From: Myxococcota bacterium
GTDB taxonomy: Bacteria; Myxococcota_A; UBA9160; JAFDET01
Length of the DNA: 48,727 nt
Direction: 5' to 3'
NCBI GenBank assembly: GCA_028278065.1
Contig: JANQFA010000001.1
Span: forward strand, 1 to 48,727
The position numbers and the translations under genes were made by a program. Each line of letters begins with the position of its first letter. Positions within the stretch are counted from its first letter, which is position 1. The notes under the pieces are model-generated. The model was given only the letters and a program-made list of their open reading frames with translations. It made no database searches and was not told the DNA's origin. Below are positions 32,417 through 40,138 of this stretch, in pieces.

Positions 32417-33007
32417 CTACACGCCGGGGCCGGCCGCGAGGACGAGAAGCGCGCGCGCGTTGAGGCCGGAGTGGATCGCGCTGCAGACGGCGAGGGGCGC
32501 ACCCGCGCAGCGCAGCGCGCCCAGGGCGAGGCCGACACAGCCGCTGCCGAGCGCAGCCCAGGAGCCGAGGTGGGGGAGCGCGAAGAGCGCGCTGCTGAGG
32601 AGGAGGGCGGGGACGGCCCCGATCCGGGGGCGCAGCGCCGCCAGCACATGACCGCGGTAGAGACGCTCCTCCCAGAACGGAGCGAGCACCAGCGCCGTGA
32701 CGGCCGTGGCGGGAGCGACGCTGCCGGTCACGGCGACGGGCGCGAGCCCCAGGCCCCTGCCGAGCTCCGCAATCAGCGCGACGCAGAGCGGGTAGCCGGC
32801 GAAGCCGGCCGTCCACGCGGCGACGAGTACGGCGGCCGACGCTCTCTCCGAGGTCGCGCCCCGCACCAGCCACGCGCACGCGGCCCCGGAGGCGAGGCCG
32901 CCGATCCCGCCGCCCACGTGGGGCGCGACGCAGGCCCCGAGCGCGAGGAGCGTCCAGACCGCGAGGAGCAGTTGGAGCACACGCAGCACGGATCCGCTCG
33001 GAAGCAA
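32417..33007 (-). CDS. CPBP-family intramembrane metalloprotease
   Basis: A protein of up to 196 residues with about six hydrophobic helices and the CPBP/Rce1 motifs: EERLYRG (EExxxR), LFALPHL (FxxxH) and HSGLNAR (HxxxN), in the usual order. These carry the glutamate and histidines of the metal site in Rce1-type proteases. Bacterial members cleave or mature peptides, and some protect against bacteriocins. The first available start is TTG 33007; an in-frame GTG at 32989 also leaves the first helix whole. It diverges from an Lgt-like gene, with 45 bp between them. Confidence 0.82.
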   Translation of the reverse strand: MLPSGSVLRVLQLLLAVWTLLALGACVAPHVGGGIGGLASGAACAWLVRGATSERASAAVLVAAWTAGFAGYPLCVALIAELGRGLGLAPVAVTGSVAPATAVTALVLAPFWEERLYRGHVLAALRPRIGAVPALLLSSALFALPHLGSWAALGSGCVGLALGALRCAGAPLAVCSAIHSGLNARALLVLAAGPGV

Positions 33008-33052
33008 GCGCAGTGCCGAGGCACCGGCACGCCGCGTGCAGCATCGTCCGCC

Positions 33053-33547
33053 GTGGACGGCTTCGCGCAGCTCGCCGCCTGGTGCGCCGCCTTCCAGCTC
33101 TCGATGGCGGGCTTCGCCGCGCGAGAGCGGAGCGGCGCTGCACGCCTGCGCATGGCCGTCGGGCTGGGGCTCGGAGCGGCGGCGGCGCGTCTGGCCTGGG
33201 GAATCCTGAACGCGCCGCGCGTGCTCGGGGATCCGTTCCTCCTCCTCGATGTGAACGGCGGCTTCAGCCTGCTCGGCGTCCCTGCCGGGCTGGTCGCGGC
33301 GGCGCCGCGCGGGACGCGGCGTCCGTCCTGGCTCGCCGCCGCCTGCCGCCCCCTGCCCTGCGCGCTGGCCGTGGCGAAGCTGGGCTGTCTGGCCGCGGGC
33401 TGCTGCGCGAGCCCGCTCCGGGATGCGGCCTCCCTGGCGATCCTCGGACTGCTCGCGTGGAGCGTGCCCCGCCGCACGGTGACACCGACGGTGCTGCTGG
33501 GCGTACCGGCGCTGTGGCTGGCCCTCCAGGCCCTGCCCTCAGCCTGA
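33053..33547 (+). CDS. Short Lgt-like (prolipoprotein diacylglyceryl transferase-related) membrane protein
   Basis: A 164-residue hydrophobic protein. NGGFSLLGVPAGLVAA and, later, LAVAKLGCLAAGCCAS resemble the GG-rich helix and the RxGCFxxGCCYG segment of prolipoprotein diacylglyceryl transferases. The protein is only about 60 percent of the normal length, lacks the N-terminal HGG motif region, and has Lys in place of the conserved Arg of the GCC motif. It is therefore either a divergent relative with another role or a decayed copy. GTG 33053 is the likely start, though no strong ribosome site is visible. It overlaps the opposing DoxX-like gene by 9 bp at the 3' end. Confidence 0.6.
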   Translation: MDGFAQLAAWCAAFQLSMAGFAARERSGAARLRMAVGLGLGAAAARLAWGILNAPRVLGDPFLLLDVNGGFSLLGVPAGLVAAAPRGTRRPSWLAAACRPLPCALAVAKLGCLAAGCCASPLRDAASLAILGLLAWSVPRRTVTPTVLLGVPALWLALQALPSA

Positions 33548-33922
33548 CTCCGGGCGCGTGTACCACCAGGCCCACACGATGAAGACGGCCTGGAAGGGGA
33601 GCCGGATCCAGTTGGCGGCGCCGATGCCCGTGCCGGGCCCGTCCGGGCCGACGTTCTCCATCGCCACGTAGAGGTTGGCCGGGAAGACCGCGACGAGGAG
33701 CGCGATGAGGCCCCAGGCGGCGTACACACGGGTCCGCGGCTCGAGGACGAAGACGCCGAGCACGATCTCCGCCAGCCCGGAGAGGAGGTTCAGCCACTCG
33801 GGATTCGGCAGGCCGGGCGGCATGATCGCGAGGTAGAACTCCGGGTTGTAGAGATGGTTGAAGCCGGCCCCCATGTAGGCGACCGCCATCACCCAGAGCA
33901 GGATCCGCTTCGCGCGGCTCAT
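33539..33922 (-). CDS. DoxX-like four-helix membrane protein
   Basis: A 127-residue protein with four predicted helices: RILLWVMAVAYMGAGFNHLY, WLNLLSGLAEIVLGVFVL, YAAWGLIALLVAVFPANLYVAM and LPFQAVFIVWAWWY. The AGFNH..NPEFY start, the central SGLAEI.LG and the FPANLYVA segment are characteristic of DoxX-family and related DUF proteins, whose cellular role is mostly unknown. The frame continues upstream to 33979, but ATG 33922 has GGGAGG about seven bases upstream and begins with the first helix, so I use it. The upstream region consists of three copies of a 37-38 bp repeat, an unusual promoter. Confidence 0.82.
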   Translation of the reverse strand: MSRAKRILLWVMAVAYMGAGFNHLYNPEFYLAIMPPGLPNPEWLNLLSGLAEIVLGVFVLEPRTRVYAAWGLIALLVAVFPANLYVAMENVGPDGPGTGIGAANWIRLPFQAVFIVWAWWYTRPESG

Positions 33923-33937
33923 GGGGCGTCCTCCCGC

Positions 33938-34050
33938 GTCACGAGACGAGCCCCCTTCTACCGGGCGGGAACCCGTCACGAGACGAGCCCCCTTCGACCG
34001 GGCGGGAACCCCGTCACGAGACGTGCCCCCTTCTACCGGGCGGGCACCCC
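33938..34050. repeat. Three tandem 37-38 bp repeats upstream of the DoxX-like gene
   Basis: Copies begin at 33938, 33975 and 34013. Each runs from GTCACGAGACG through CCCCCTTC to ACCGGGCGGG and differs from the others at only a few positions. They fill most of the gap between the DoxX-like ribosome site and the end of the zinc-ribbon gene. Confidence 0.93.
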
Positions 34051-34085
34051 CGCCGTCAACGGGACGCGGCGAAGCCGATCAGTGC

Positions 34086-34835
34086 TCAGCGAGATGCGGG
34101 CGGCCCGGCGCCCACCGGCGGGAGCGACGGGAGCGGGGCGTTGCCGGAGACGAAGTCGCACGCGGAGGCGTCCAGCAGCTCGGCGCAGGCGTCCTTGGCC
34201 GGTGCCTCGGCCGGCGAGTCGAAGAGCTTGGTCATGCAGTTCTCGATGCAGTCGCGCTGGGGCTTGGCGCGTCCGTGGTGGAACTCCGCGCAGAGGCGAT
34301 CGCACTCCCGATAGCGCGCGCTCTCGAGCCGGCGGCTGCGCTCCTCGGCGACCTGCGACGGGTCCTTCTCCTGGACGTGCCGGGCGCGCCCGGCCTCGCC
34401 CTGTGCCGGAACCGGCCGGGTCGACACCGTGTTGATCCCGACGAACGTGAAGGCGAGGAAGGCGACTCCGGCCAGCGCCCCGCCGCCGCGGGTCACCCGG
34501 CGAAAACGGGTGCGCGGCGCGGCCATCCAGGGCAGGCGGCGCCCCGAGTGGACCCGTCGGCCTCCGGGCTGCAGCTCGGGCGGCGGAGCCGCCCCGGGGT
34601 CGGCCTCGATGCGGCGGCGCGACGCGCGCGACTCGCGGATCAGCTGGGAGCTGCTGCAGGCGGGACAGATCCGGCGCTGCTGCACGTTGCGCCAGGCACA
34701 GTAGAGGAGGCCGGGCAGGAGAAGGAGACACCAGAGCGCGAGCTCGACCGTGTCGGAGCCCACCACCCGCGTGTCGGGCCGCGCCACGGTCCCACAGTGC
34801 GCACACAGCATCCGCGTCTGGGATCCACCTGCCAT
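34086..34835 (-). CDS. LITAF-like membrane zinc-ribbon protein with a twin-CX3C C-terminal domain
   Basis: A 249-residue protein in three parts. Residues 9-65 form a zinc site split by a membrane segment: C11-x2-C14 (CAHCG), then LALWCLLLLPGLLYCAWR, then C57-x2-C60 (CPACS). This matches the bacterial LITAF-like layout in which the hydrophobic part dips into the membrane and both knuckles stay on one side. A basic linker leads to a second hydrophobic helix (ALAGVAFLAFTFVGINTV, about 135-155). The C-terminal part has CDRLC-x13-CIENC, a twin CX3C pair, and two more cysteines (DACAELLDASACDF). The start is ATG 34835; 34811 and 34847 are alternatives. No function is known. The CX3C part may lie in the periplasm. 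Confidence 0.75.
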   Translation of the reverse strand: MAGGSQTRMLCAHCGTVARPDTRVVGSDTVELALWCLLLLPGLLYCAWRNVQQRRICPACSSSQLIRESRASRRRIEADPGAAPPPELQPGGRRVHSGRRLPWMAAPRTRFRRVTRGGGALAGVAFLAFTFVGINTVSTRPVPAQGEAGRARHVQEKDPSQVAEERSRRLESARYRECDRLCAEFHHGRAKPQRDCIENCMTKLFDSPAEAPAKDACAELLDASACDFVSGNAPLPSLPPVGAGPPASR

Positions 34836-34953
34836 CGCCCTTCCCATCGGCAGACCGGGGCATCGGCTTTTGCCCGGAGATCGGGCCTCTGGCGCGTGGA
34901 CCTGCGGCCTGCCGATGCGGGCGGAAGAGCCTGCATCCAGTAGCTTCAGGCTG

Positions 34954-35055
34954 CGAGGAGCGCGGCCCGCCCGACACACGATCCCTTCGAGGAGCGCGGC
35001 CCGCCCGACGCACGATCCCTTCGAGGAGCGCGATGAGCCCGACACACGATCCCTT
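34954..35055 (+). repeat. Three tandem 34-bp repeats covering a ribosome binding site and start codon
   Basis: Units 34954-34987, 34988-35021 and 35022-35055 are nearly identical. The third contains the GAGGAG site and ATG (35033) of the UDP-glucose pyrophosphorylase gene and its first codons. The two upstream units keep GAGGAG but have GCC-type sequence where the ATG would be, so they are start-site copies without a start. Confidence 0.94.
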
Positions 35056-36436
35056 CGAGGACTTCCGAACCCGGATGCAGAGGGAGGGGCTTCCCGACCT
35101 CGCCGTCGAGACCTTCCGGCGCTACTACGACGCGTTGCGCTCGGGGCGCACCGGGCTGATCCCGCGCGACGAGATCGCCCCCCTGGAGGGAGTCCCGGAC
35201 GCGGCCGACCTCGAGGGGCATCGCTCTGCCGGCACCGCCGCACTCGACCGCTGCGTCGTGATCAAGCTGAACGGCGGCCTGGGCACTTCGATGGGCATGA
35301 CGAAGGCGAAGTCGCTCCTGCCCGTGAAGGACGGGCGCACCTTCCTCGACCTCATCGCGCTCCAGGTGCTGCACCTGCGCCGTACCCACGGCGCGCGCCT
35401 GCCTCTCGTGCTCATGAACAGCTTCCGCACGCGGGAGGACTCGCTGGCCGCGCTGGCTGCACATCCCGAGCTGGCCTGCGACCTGCCGCCCGACTTCCTG
35501 CAGCACAAGGTCCCCAAGGTGCGCGCGGACGACCTCGCTCCGGCCTCCTGGCCGCAGGACCCGGAGCACGAGTGGTGCCCGCCCGGACACGGGGATCTGT
35601 ACACGGCCCTGCTGACCTCCGGGATGCTCGAGTCGCTGCGCAAGGCCGGCTATCGCTGGGCGTTCGTCTCCAACTCGGACAACCTGGGCGCGGTCCCGGA
35701 CCCCGCCCTGCTCGGCTTCATGGCGGAGCGCGCCACGCCCTTCCTGATGGAGGTCTGCCCGCGCACCGAGGCGCATCGGAAGGGGGGACACCTGGCGCGA
35801 CGCCGCGACGGCGGCCTCGTGCTGCGCGAGCTGGCCCAGTGCCCCGACGACGAGCTCGACGAGTTCCAGGACGTCTCCCGGCACCGCTTCTTCAACACCA
35901 ACAACCTGTGGGTCGATCTCGACGCCCTGCACGCCGCCCTCGACGCCCGGAGCGGTGTCCTCGAGCTGCCCATGATCCGCAACGAGAAGACGCTCGACCC
36001 CACGGACTCGAGCAGCCCGAAGGTCTACCAGCTGGAGACCGCGATGGGCTCGGCCATCGAGGTCTTCGAGGGGGCCGAGGCGGTCTGCGTTCCCGGAGAG
36101 CGCTTCGCCCCGGTGAAGACCACCGCGGATCTCCTCGCCCTCTGGTCCGACGCCTATCGCCTGGCCGAGGACTTCCGCGTGCTCTCGGCCCGGGACGCGG
36201 ACGCCCCCACCCTGGTGGTGGAGCTCGACGCGTCGTTCTACAAGCGGATCGACCAGCTCGAGGCGCGCTTCCCCCAGGGCGCGCCCTCCCTGGTCCGCTG
36301 CCGGCGCTTCGCCGTGCACGGCGATGTCCACTTCGGGCGCGACGTGGTAGCCGAGGGGGATGTGGACGTGCGGGCCGACGACGGCGCACCGCGCCAGGTC
36401 CCCGACGGGACGCGGCTGACCGACGGCGGATCCTGA
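35033..36436 (+). CDS. UTP--glucose-1-phosphate uridylyltransferase, eukaryotic type (UDPGP family)
   Basis: A 467-residue nucleotidyltransferase that would make UDP-glucose from UTP and glucose-1-phosphate. The family motifs are present in order: VIKLNGGLGTSMGMTKAKSLLPVKDGRTFLDL (nucleotide-binding loop, about 73-105), LVLMNSFRT, WCPPGHGDLYTAL, FVSNSDNLGA, then RFFNTNNLWVDL and a beta-helix-like C-terminus. This is the eukaryotic and slime-mould type rather than the bacterial GalU type, which is found in a minority of bacteria. The start is the ATG in the third copy of a 34-bp repeat; the upstream copies lack an ATG. The product feeds polysaccharide or glycolipid synthesis. The stop region was also partly duplicated. 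Confidence 0.93.
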   Translation: MSPTHDPFEDFRTRMQREGLPDLAVETFRRYYDALRSGRTGLIPRDEIAPLEGVPDAADLEGHRSAGTAALDRCVVIKLNGGLGTSMGMTKAKSLLPVKDGRTFLDLIALQVLHLRRTHGARLPLVLMNSFRTREDSLAALAAHPELACDLPPDFLQHKVPKVRADDLAPASWPQDPEHEWCPPGHGDLYTALLTSGMLESLRKAGYRWAFVSNSDNLGAVPDPALLGFMAERATPFLMEVCPRTEAHRKGGHLARRRDGGLVLRELAQCPDDELDEFQDVSRHRFFNTNNLWVDLDALHAALDARSGVLELPMIRNEKTLDPTDSSSPKVYQLETAMGSAIEVFEGAEAVCVPGERFAPVKTTADLLALWSDAYRLAEDFRVLSARDADAPTLVVELDASFYKRIDQLEARFPQGAPSLVRCRRFAVHGDVHFGRDVVAEGDVDVRADDGAPRQVPDGTRLTDGGS

Positions 36437-36472
36437 GCCGCACTCGCGGCGGACCGACGGCAGATCCTGAGC
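36418..36472 (+). repeat. 34-bp-spaced duplication of the pyrophosphorylase stop region
   Basis: GACCGACGGCGGATCCTGAG at 36418-36437, which contains the last codons and the TGA, recurs at 36452-36471 with one change. The spacing is 34 bp, the same as the repeat period at the gene's start; similarity is weaker outside this core. Confidence 0.75.
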
Positions 36473-36546
36473 GTTCCCGACGCCGGGTCTTGAACCCCGC
36501 CGGGCGGCGTGGTTGACTGGGCCTTTCTTCGACGAGGGGGGTACCC

Positions 36547-37518
<972 letters not shown>

Positions 37519-37566
37519 CCCGGCCTCCCGCTCAAGCCCACTCCGGCGCGGACCGATTCCATCCGC

Positions 37567-38151
37567 ATGGCTGAGCCTCGCATGCTGGGGAGCTTCGTGC
37601 AGGGGACGCTCGAGGCCGTGGACCGACACGATGCGGAGCTGGGGCGGCGCGTGCGCGAGGCGCTCGCGCCGGAGACCCTCGAGGCCATCGAGCGCTCCAG
37701 CCGCATCGCCCTCGTCCCGATCGCCCTCGACGTCGAGGTGACCGAACGGCTCTACGAGATCGCCGGTGCCGAGCGCGCCCGCTCGATCCTGCGCGAGAAC
37801 CTGGCAGCCGCCTTCCATACGCCCATCCTGCAGTCCTTCGTGCGCATGGCGCTGCGCTTGCGCGGGCGCGACCCGGCGGGGCTCTTCGCGTTCGCCTCCA
37901 AGGTGTGGGGGCAGCTCTACCGGGACGCCGGAACGCTCCGCTACGAGGCGCTGGGACCCTGCGAAGGCCGGCTCGAGGCGTCCGCGCTGCCCCCCGAGCT
38001 CTCCGGCCATCGCGACTACTTCGACGGGGTGGCCGCCACCGTGTCCGCCCTCTTCGACCTCGTGGAGCTGGACGGCCACGCCGAGCTGAAGGCGGTGGAC
38101 GCAGGGGCCGGGCGTGCCATCATCTCGGTCGTCTGGGACGCCGGGGACTGA
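37567..38151 (+). CDS. Hypothetical soluble protein
   Basis: A 194-residue protein with no signal peptide, rich in helices: GSFVQGTLEAVDRHDAELGRRV, LDVEVTERLYEIAGAERARSILRENLAAAF, then a more beta-like C-terminal half (EALGPCEGRLEASALPPEL to GAGRAIISVVW). Length and the helix-then-beta layout recall the roughly 200-residue Myxococcales protein family TIGR02265 (DUF2378), but I cannot confirm membership by eye. A start at ATG 37567 is supported by position; a second ATG (MLGSF) follows five codons later. It lies between purC and the acyltransferase-fold gene, 27 bp before the latter, and may be co-transcribed with it. Confidence 0.6.
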   Translation: MAEPRMLGSFVQGTLEAVDRHDAELGRRVREALAPETLEAIERSSRIALVPIALDVEVTERLYEIAGAERARSILRENLAAAFHTPILQSFVRMALRLRGRDPAGLFAFASKVWGQLYRDAGTLRYEALGPCEGRLEASALPPELSGHRDYFDGVAATVSALFDLVELDGHAELKAVDAGAGRAIISVVWDAGD

Positions 38152-38178
38152 GCCCGGCGCGAAGGCGAGGAGAGAGCC

Positions 38179-38982
38179 CTGTTCGGGAGACGCCCCGACG
38201 CGGTCCTGGTTCGCGAAGCCTCCGCCGTGCGGCGCTTCATGCCCTTCCTCTCTCCGCGGCGCAACGACTCCACGGTCCTCTTCACCCAGGAGCTCGACGT
38301 CACCGAGACCTTCGCGTTCATCGCCGAGCGCAACGCCGCCCGGATGGACGAGCCCCCGCTGACCCTCTTCCACATCCTCGTCTGCGCGCTGACCCGGGTC
38401 CTCGACCAGCGGCCGCGCCTCAACCGCTTCGTCGCCGGAGGGCGTCTCTGGCAGCGCGACGGGATCTGGATCACGTTCAGCTCGAAGAAGCAGCTCAGCG
38501 ACCGGGGCGACCTCTCCACCGGCAAGCGCCGCTTCGACCCCGGAGCGTCCCTCGAGGAGACCGTGAGCGTGCTCCTCGGCGGAATCCGCGAGAGCAAGAG
38601 CACGGACAAGAAGACGAGCGACAAGGAGGTGGACCTCCTGCTGCGCCTCCCGCCCCCGCTGGCGCGCCTGCTGGTGTGGCTGTCGCACAAGGCGGACGAC
38701 CTGGGCCTGCTGCCGCGCGCCATGATCGACAGCGATCCGATGTTCACGTCGGTCTTCATCGCGAACCTGGGATCCGTGGGCCTGGACGCCGGCTACCACC
38801 ACCTCTGGGAGCACGGCAACTGCCCGATCTTCTGCGTAGTCGGACGGGTCCGCGATGAAGATGGGCGCAAGACCGTCGAGCTCAAGTGGACCTACGACGA
38901 GCGCATCGAGGACGGGCTCTACTGCGCCGCGGGTCTGGAGATCATCCGCGAGCTGGTGGAGAACCCGGCGAAGCTCGGCTGA
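38179..38982 (+). CDS. 2-oxoacid dehydrogenase E2/CAT-superfamily acyltransferase-fold protein without the catalytic His
   Basis: About 267 residues with the chloramphenicol-acetyltransferase fold used by E2 catalytic domains. RRFMPFLSPRRNDSTVLFTQELDVTETFAFI is the first strand and helix, followed by LTLFHILVCALTRVLDQRPRLNRFV, MFTSVFIANLGSVGLDAGYHHLW and the closing strand LKWTYDERIEDGLYCAAGLEIIRELVENP. Where E2 enzymes have DHRxxDG, this has DERIEDG: the catalytic His is replaced by Glu. GTG 38227 is the first conventional start, but a CTG at 38179 has GAGGAG six bases upstream and would add LFGRRPDAVLVREAS, residues I would expect in full-length relatives. The protein lacks lipoyl and E1-binding domains, so it is not a normal E2. 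Its role is unknown. Confidence 0.75.
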   Translation: MFGRRPDAVLVREASAVRRFMPFLSPRRNDSTVLFTQELDVTETFAFIAERNAARMDEPPLTLFHILVCALTRVLDQRPRLNRFVAGGRLWQRDGIWITFSSKKQLSDRGDLSTGKRRFDPGASLEETVSVLLGGIRESKSTDKKTSDKEVDLLLRLPPPLARLLVWLSHKADDLGLLPRAMIDSDPMFTSVFIANLGSVGLDAGYHHLWEHGNCPIFCVVGRVRDEDGRKTVELKWTYDERIEDGLYCAAGLEIIRELVENPAKLG

Positions 38983-39003
38983 CCCGACCGCGCCGGGGAT
39001 CCG

Positions 39004-39975
39004 TCACGGAATCAGCACCACCTTGCCCGTGACCTTGCGGTCCTCCATGTCCTTCATCGCCTTCGCGACATCGTCGAGGGGATAGCGCGCCGAGACGTGG
39101 GGCTTGATGCGACCGGAGTCACACCAGGCGAGGAGATCCTCGGTGTTCGCGCGGTTCTGCTCCGGGAAGCGCCCGGTGAAGGCACCCCAGAAGACGCCCA
39201 CCACCTGACAGCTCTTCAAGAGCACCAGGTTCAACGGGATCTTCGGGATGCCGGCGGCGAAGCCGATCACCAGGAAGCGGCCCTCCCATGCGGTGGCGCG
39301 CAGGGCCTGCTCGGCCAGCTCGCCTCCCACAGGGTCGTACACCACCTCGGCTCCGAGACCGCTCGTCAGCTCCTTGACCCTGTCCTTGAGGTCCTCGCGG
39401 CTGTAGTTGATCAGCTCGTCGGCGCCCTTCTCCTTGCACACCGCCAGCTTCTCGTCGCTCGACGCGGCGGCGATCACCCGCGCCCCCATCACCTTCCCCA
39501 GCTCCACCGCAGAGAGACCCACGCCGCCGGCGGCGCCCAGCACCAGCAGGGTCTCGCCGGGCTGGAGCGCCGCGCGGTCCTTGAGCGCGTAGTGGGAGGT
39601 CCCATAGGTGAGGAGCAGCGAGGCCGCCTCGTCGAAGGACATCGAGTCCGGGATCTTGACGGCGGAGCCTGCCGCACACTTCGCCTTCTCCGCGAAGGCG
39701 CCCACCCCCAGCATCGAGAGCACGCGATCCCCGGGCTCGACCTCGCTGACGCCCTCACCGACCTGGCTCACGACGCCACCGACCTCGTTGCCCGGCGTGA
39801 AGGGAAGCGTGGGCTTGAACTGGTACTGGTTCTGGATGATGAGGATGTCGGGGAAGTTGAGGCTCGCCGACTTCACGTCGATCACGACCTCGCCCGGGCC
39901 GGCGGTCGGGTCCGGCACCTCCTCGACGCTCAGGGTGTCGGGCGGACCCCAGGCCTTGCAGACGACGGCTCTCAC
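39004..39975 (-). CDS. NADPH:quinone oxidoreductase-type MDR enzyme
   Basis: A 323-residue zinc-free medium-chain dehydrogenase/reductase. The N-terminal RAVVCKAWGPPDTLSVEEVPDPTAGPGEVVI, SASLNFPDILIIQNQYQFKPTLPFTPGNEVGGVV, and the nucleotide site LVLGAAGGVGLSAVELGKVMGARVIAAAS are those of quinone oxidoreductases, as is the C-terminal KVTGKVVL. The enzyme reduces quinones or enoyl compounds with NADPH in the cytoplasm. The frame is open to 40347, but GTG 39975 has GGAGGT five bases upstream and matches the family N-terminus. It diverges from asnB across about 160 bp. Confidence 0.93.
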   Translation of the reverse strand: MRAVVCKAWGPPDTLSVEEVPDPTAGPGEVVIDVKSASLNFPDILIIQNQYQFKPTLPFTPGNEVGGVVSQVGEGVSEVEPGDRVLSMLGVGAFAEKAKCAAGSAVKIPDSMSFDEAASLLLTYGTSHYALKDRAALQPGETLLVLGAAGGVGLSAVELGKVMGARVIAAASSDEKLAVCKEKGADELINYSREDLKDRVKELTSGLGAEVVYDPVGGELAEQALRATAWEGRFLVIGFAAGIPKIPLNLVLLKSCQVVGVFWGAFTGRFPEQNRANTEDLLAWCDSGRIKPHVSARYPLDDVAKAMKDMEDRKVTGKVVLIP

Positions 39976-40138
39976 GTTGCACCTCCAGAGCGAGTGGAGC
40001 AGGAGCGTATCGCGGGGTCCGTTCGCAGGCGAGCCGGCCTGGAGCGATCCCCCGAGGAAGCTGTAACTTCGGGACGGCGCTCCGGCCGGGGGGACCGCAC
40101 TCGCCCCGCCGAGGGGTGGAGGGGGATCTCTCCGTCCG

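Noticed and set aside
26392-32463. A 2023-codon open frame on the + strand.
   Set aside because: It has shadow composition (long Arg/Gly/Ala/Pro runs, no domains) and lies across the sulfatase, the peptidase and the DsbA-like gene, all of which have clear families in other frames.
33938-35055. Tandem repeats of 34-38 bp considered as a CRISPR array.
   Set aside because: The units abut each other with no spacers, occur in only three copies, and no cas genes are present.
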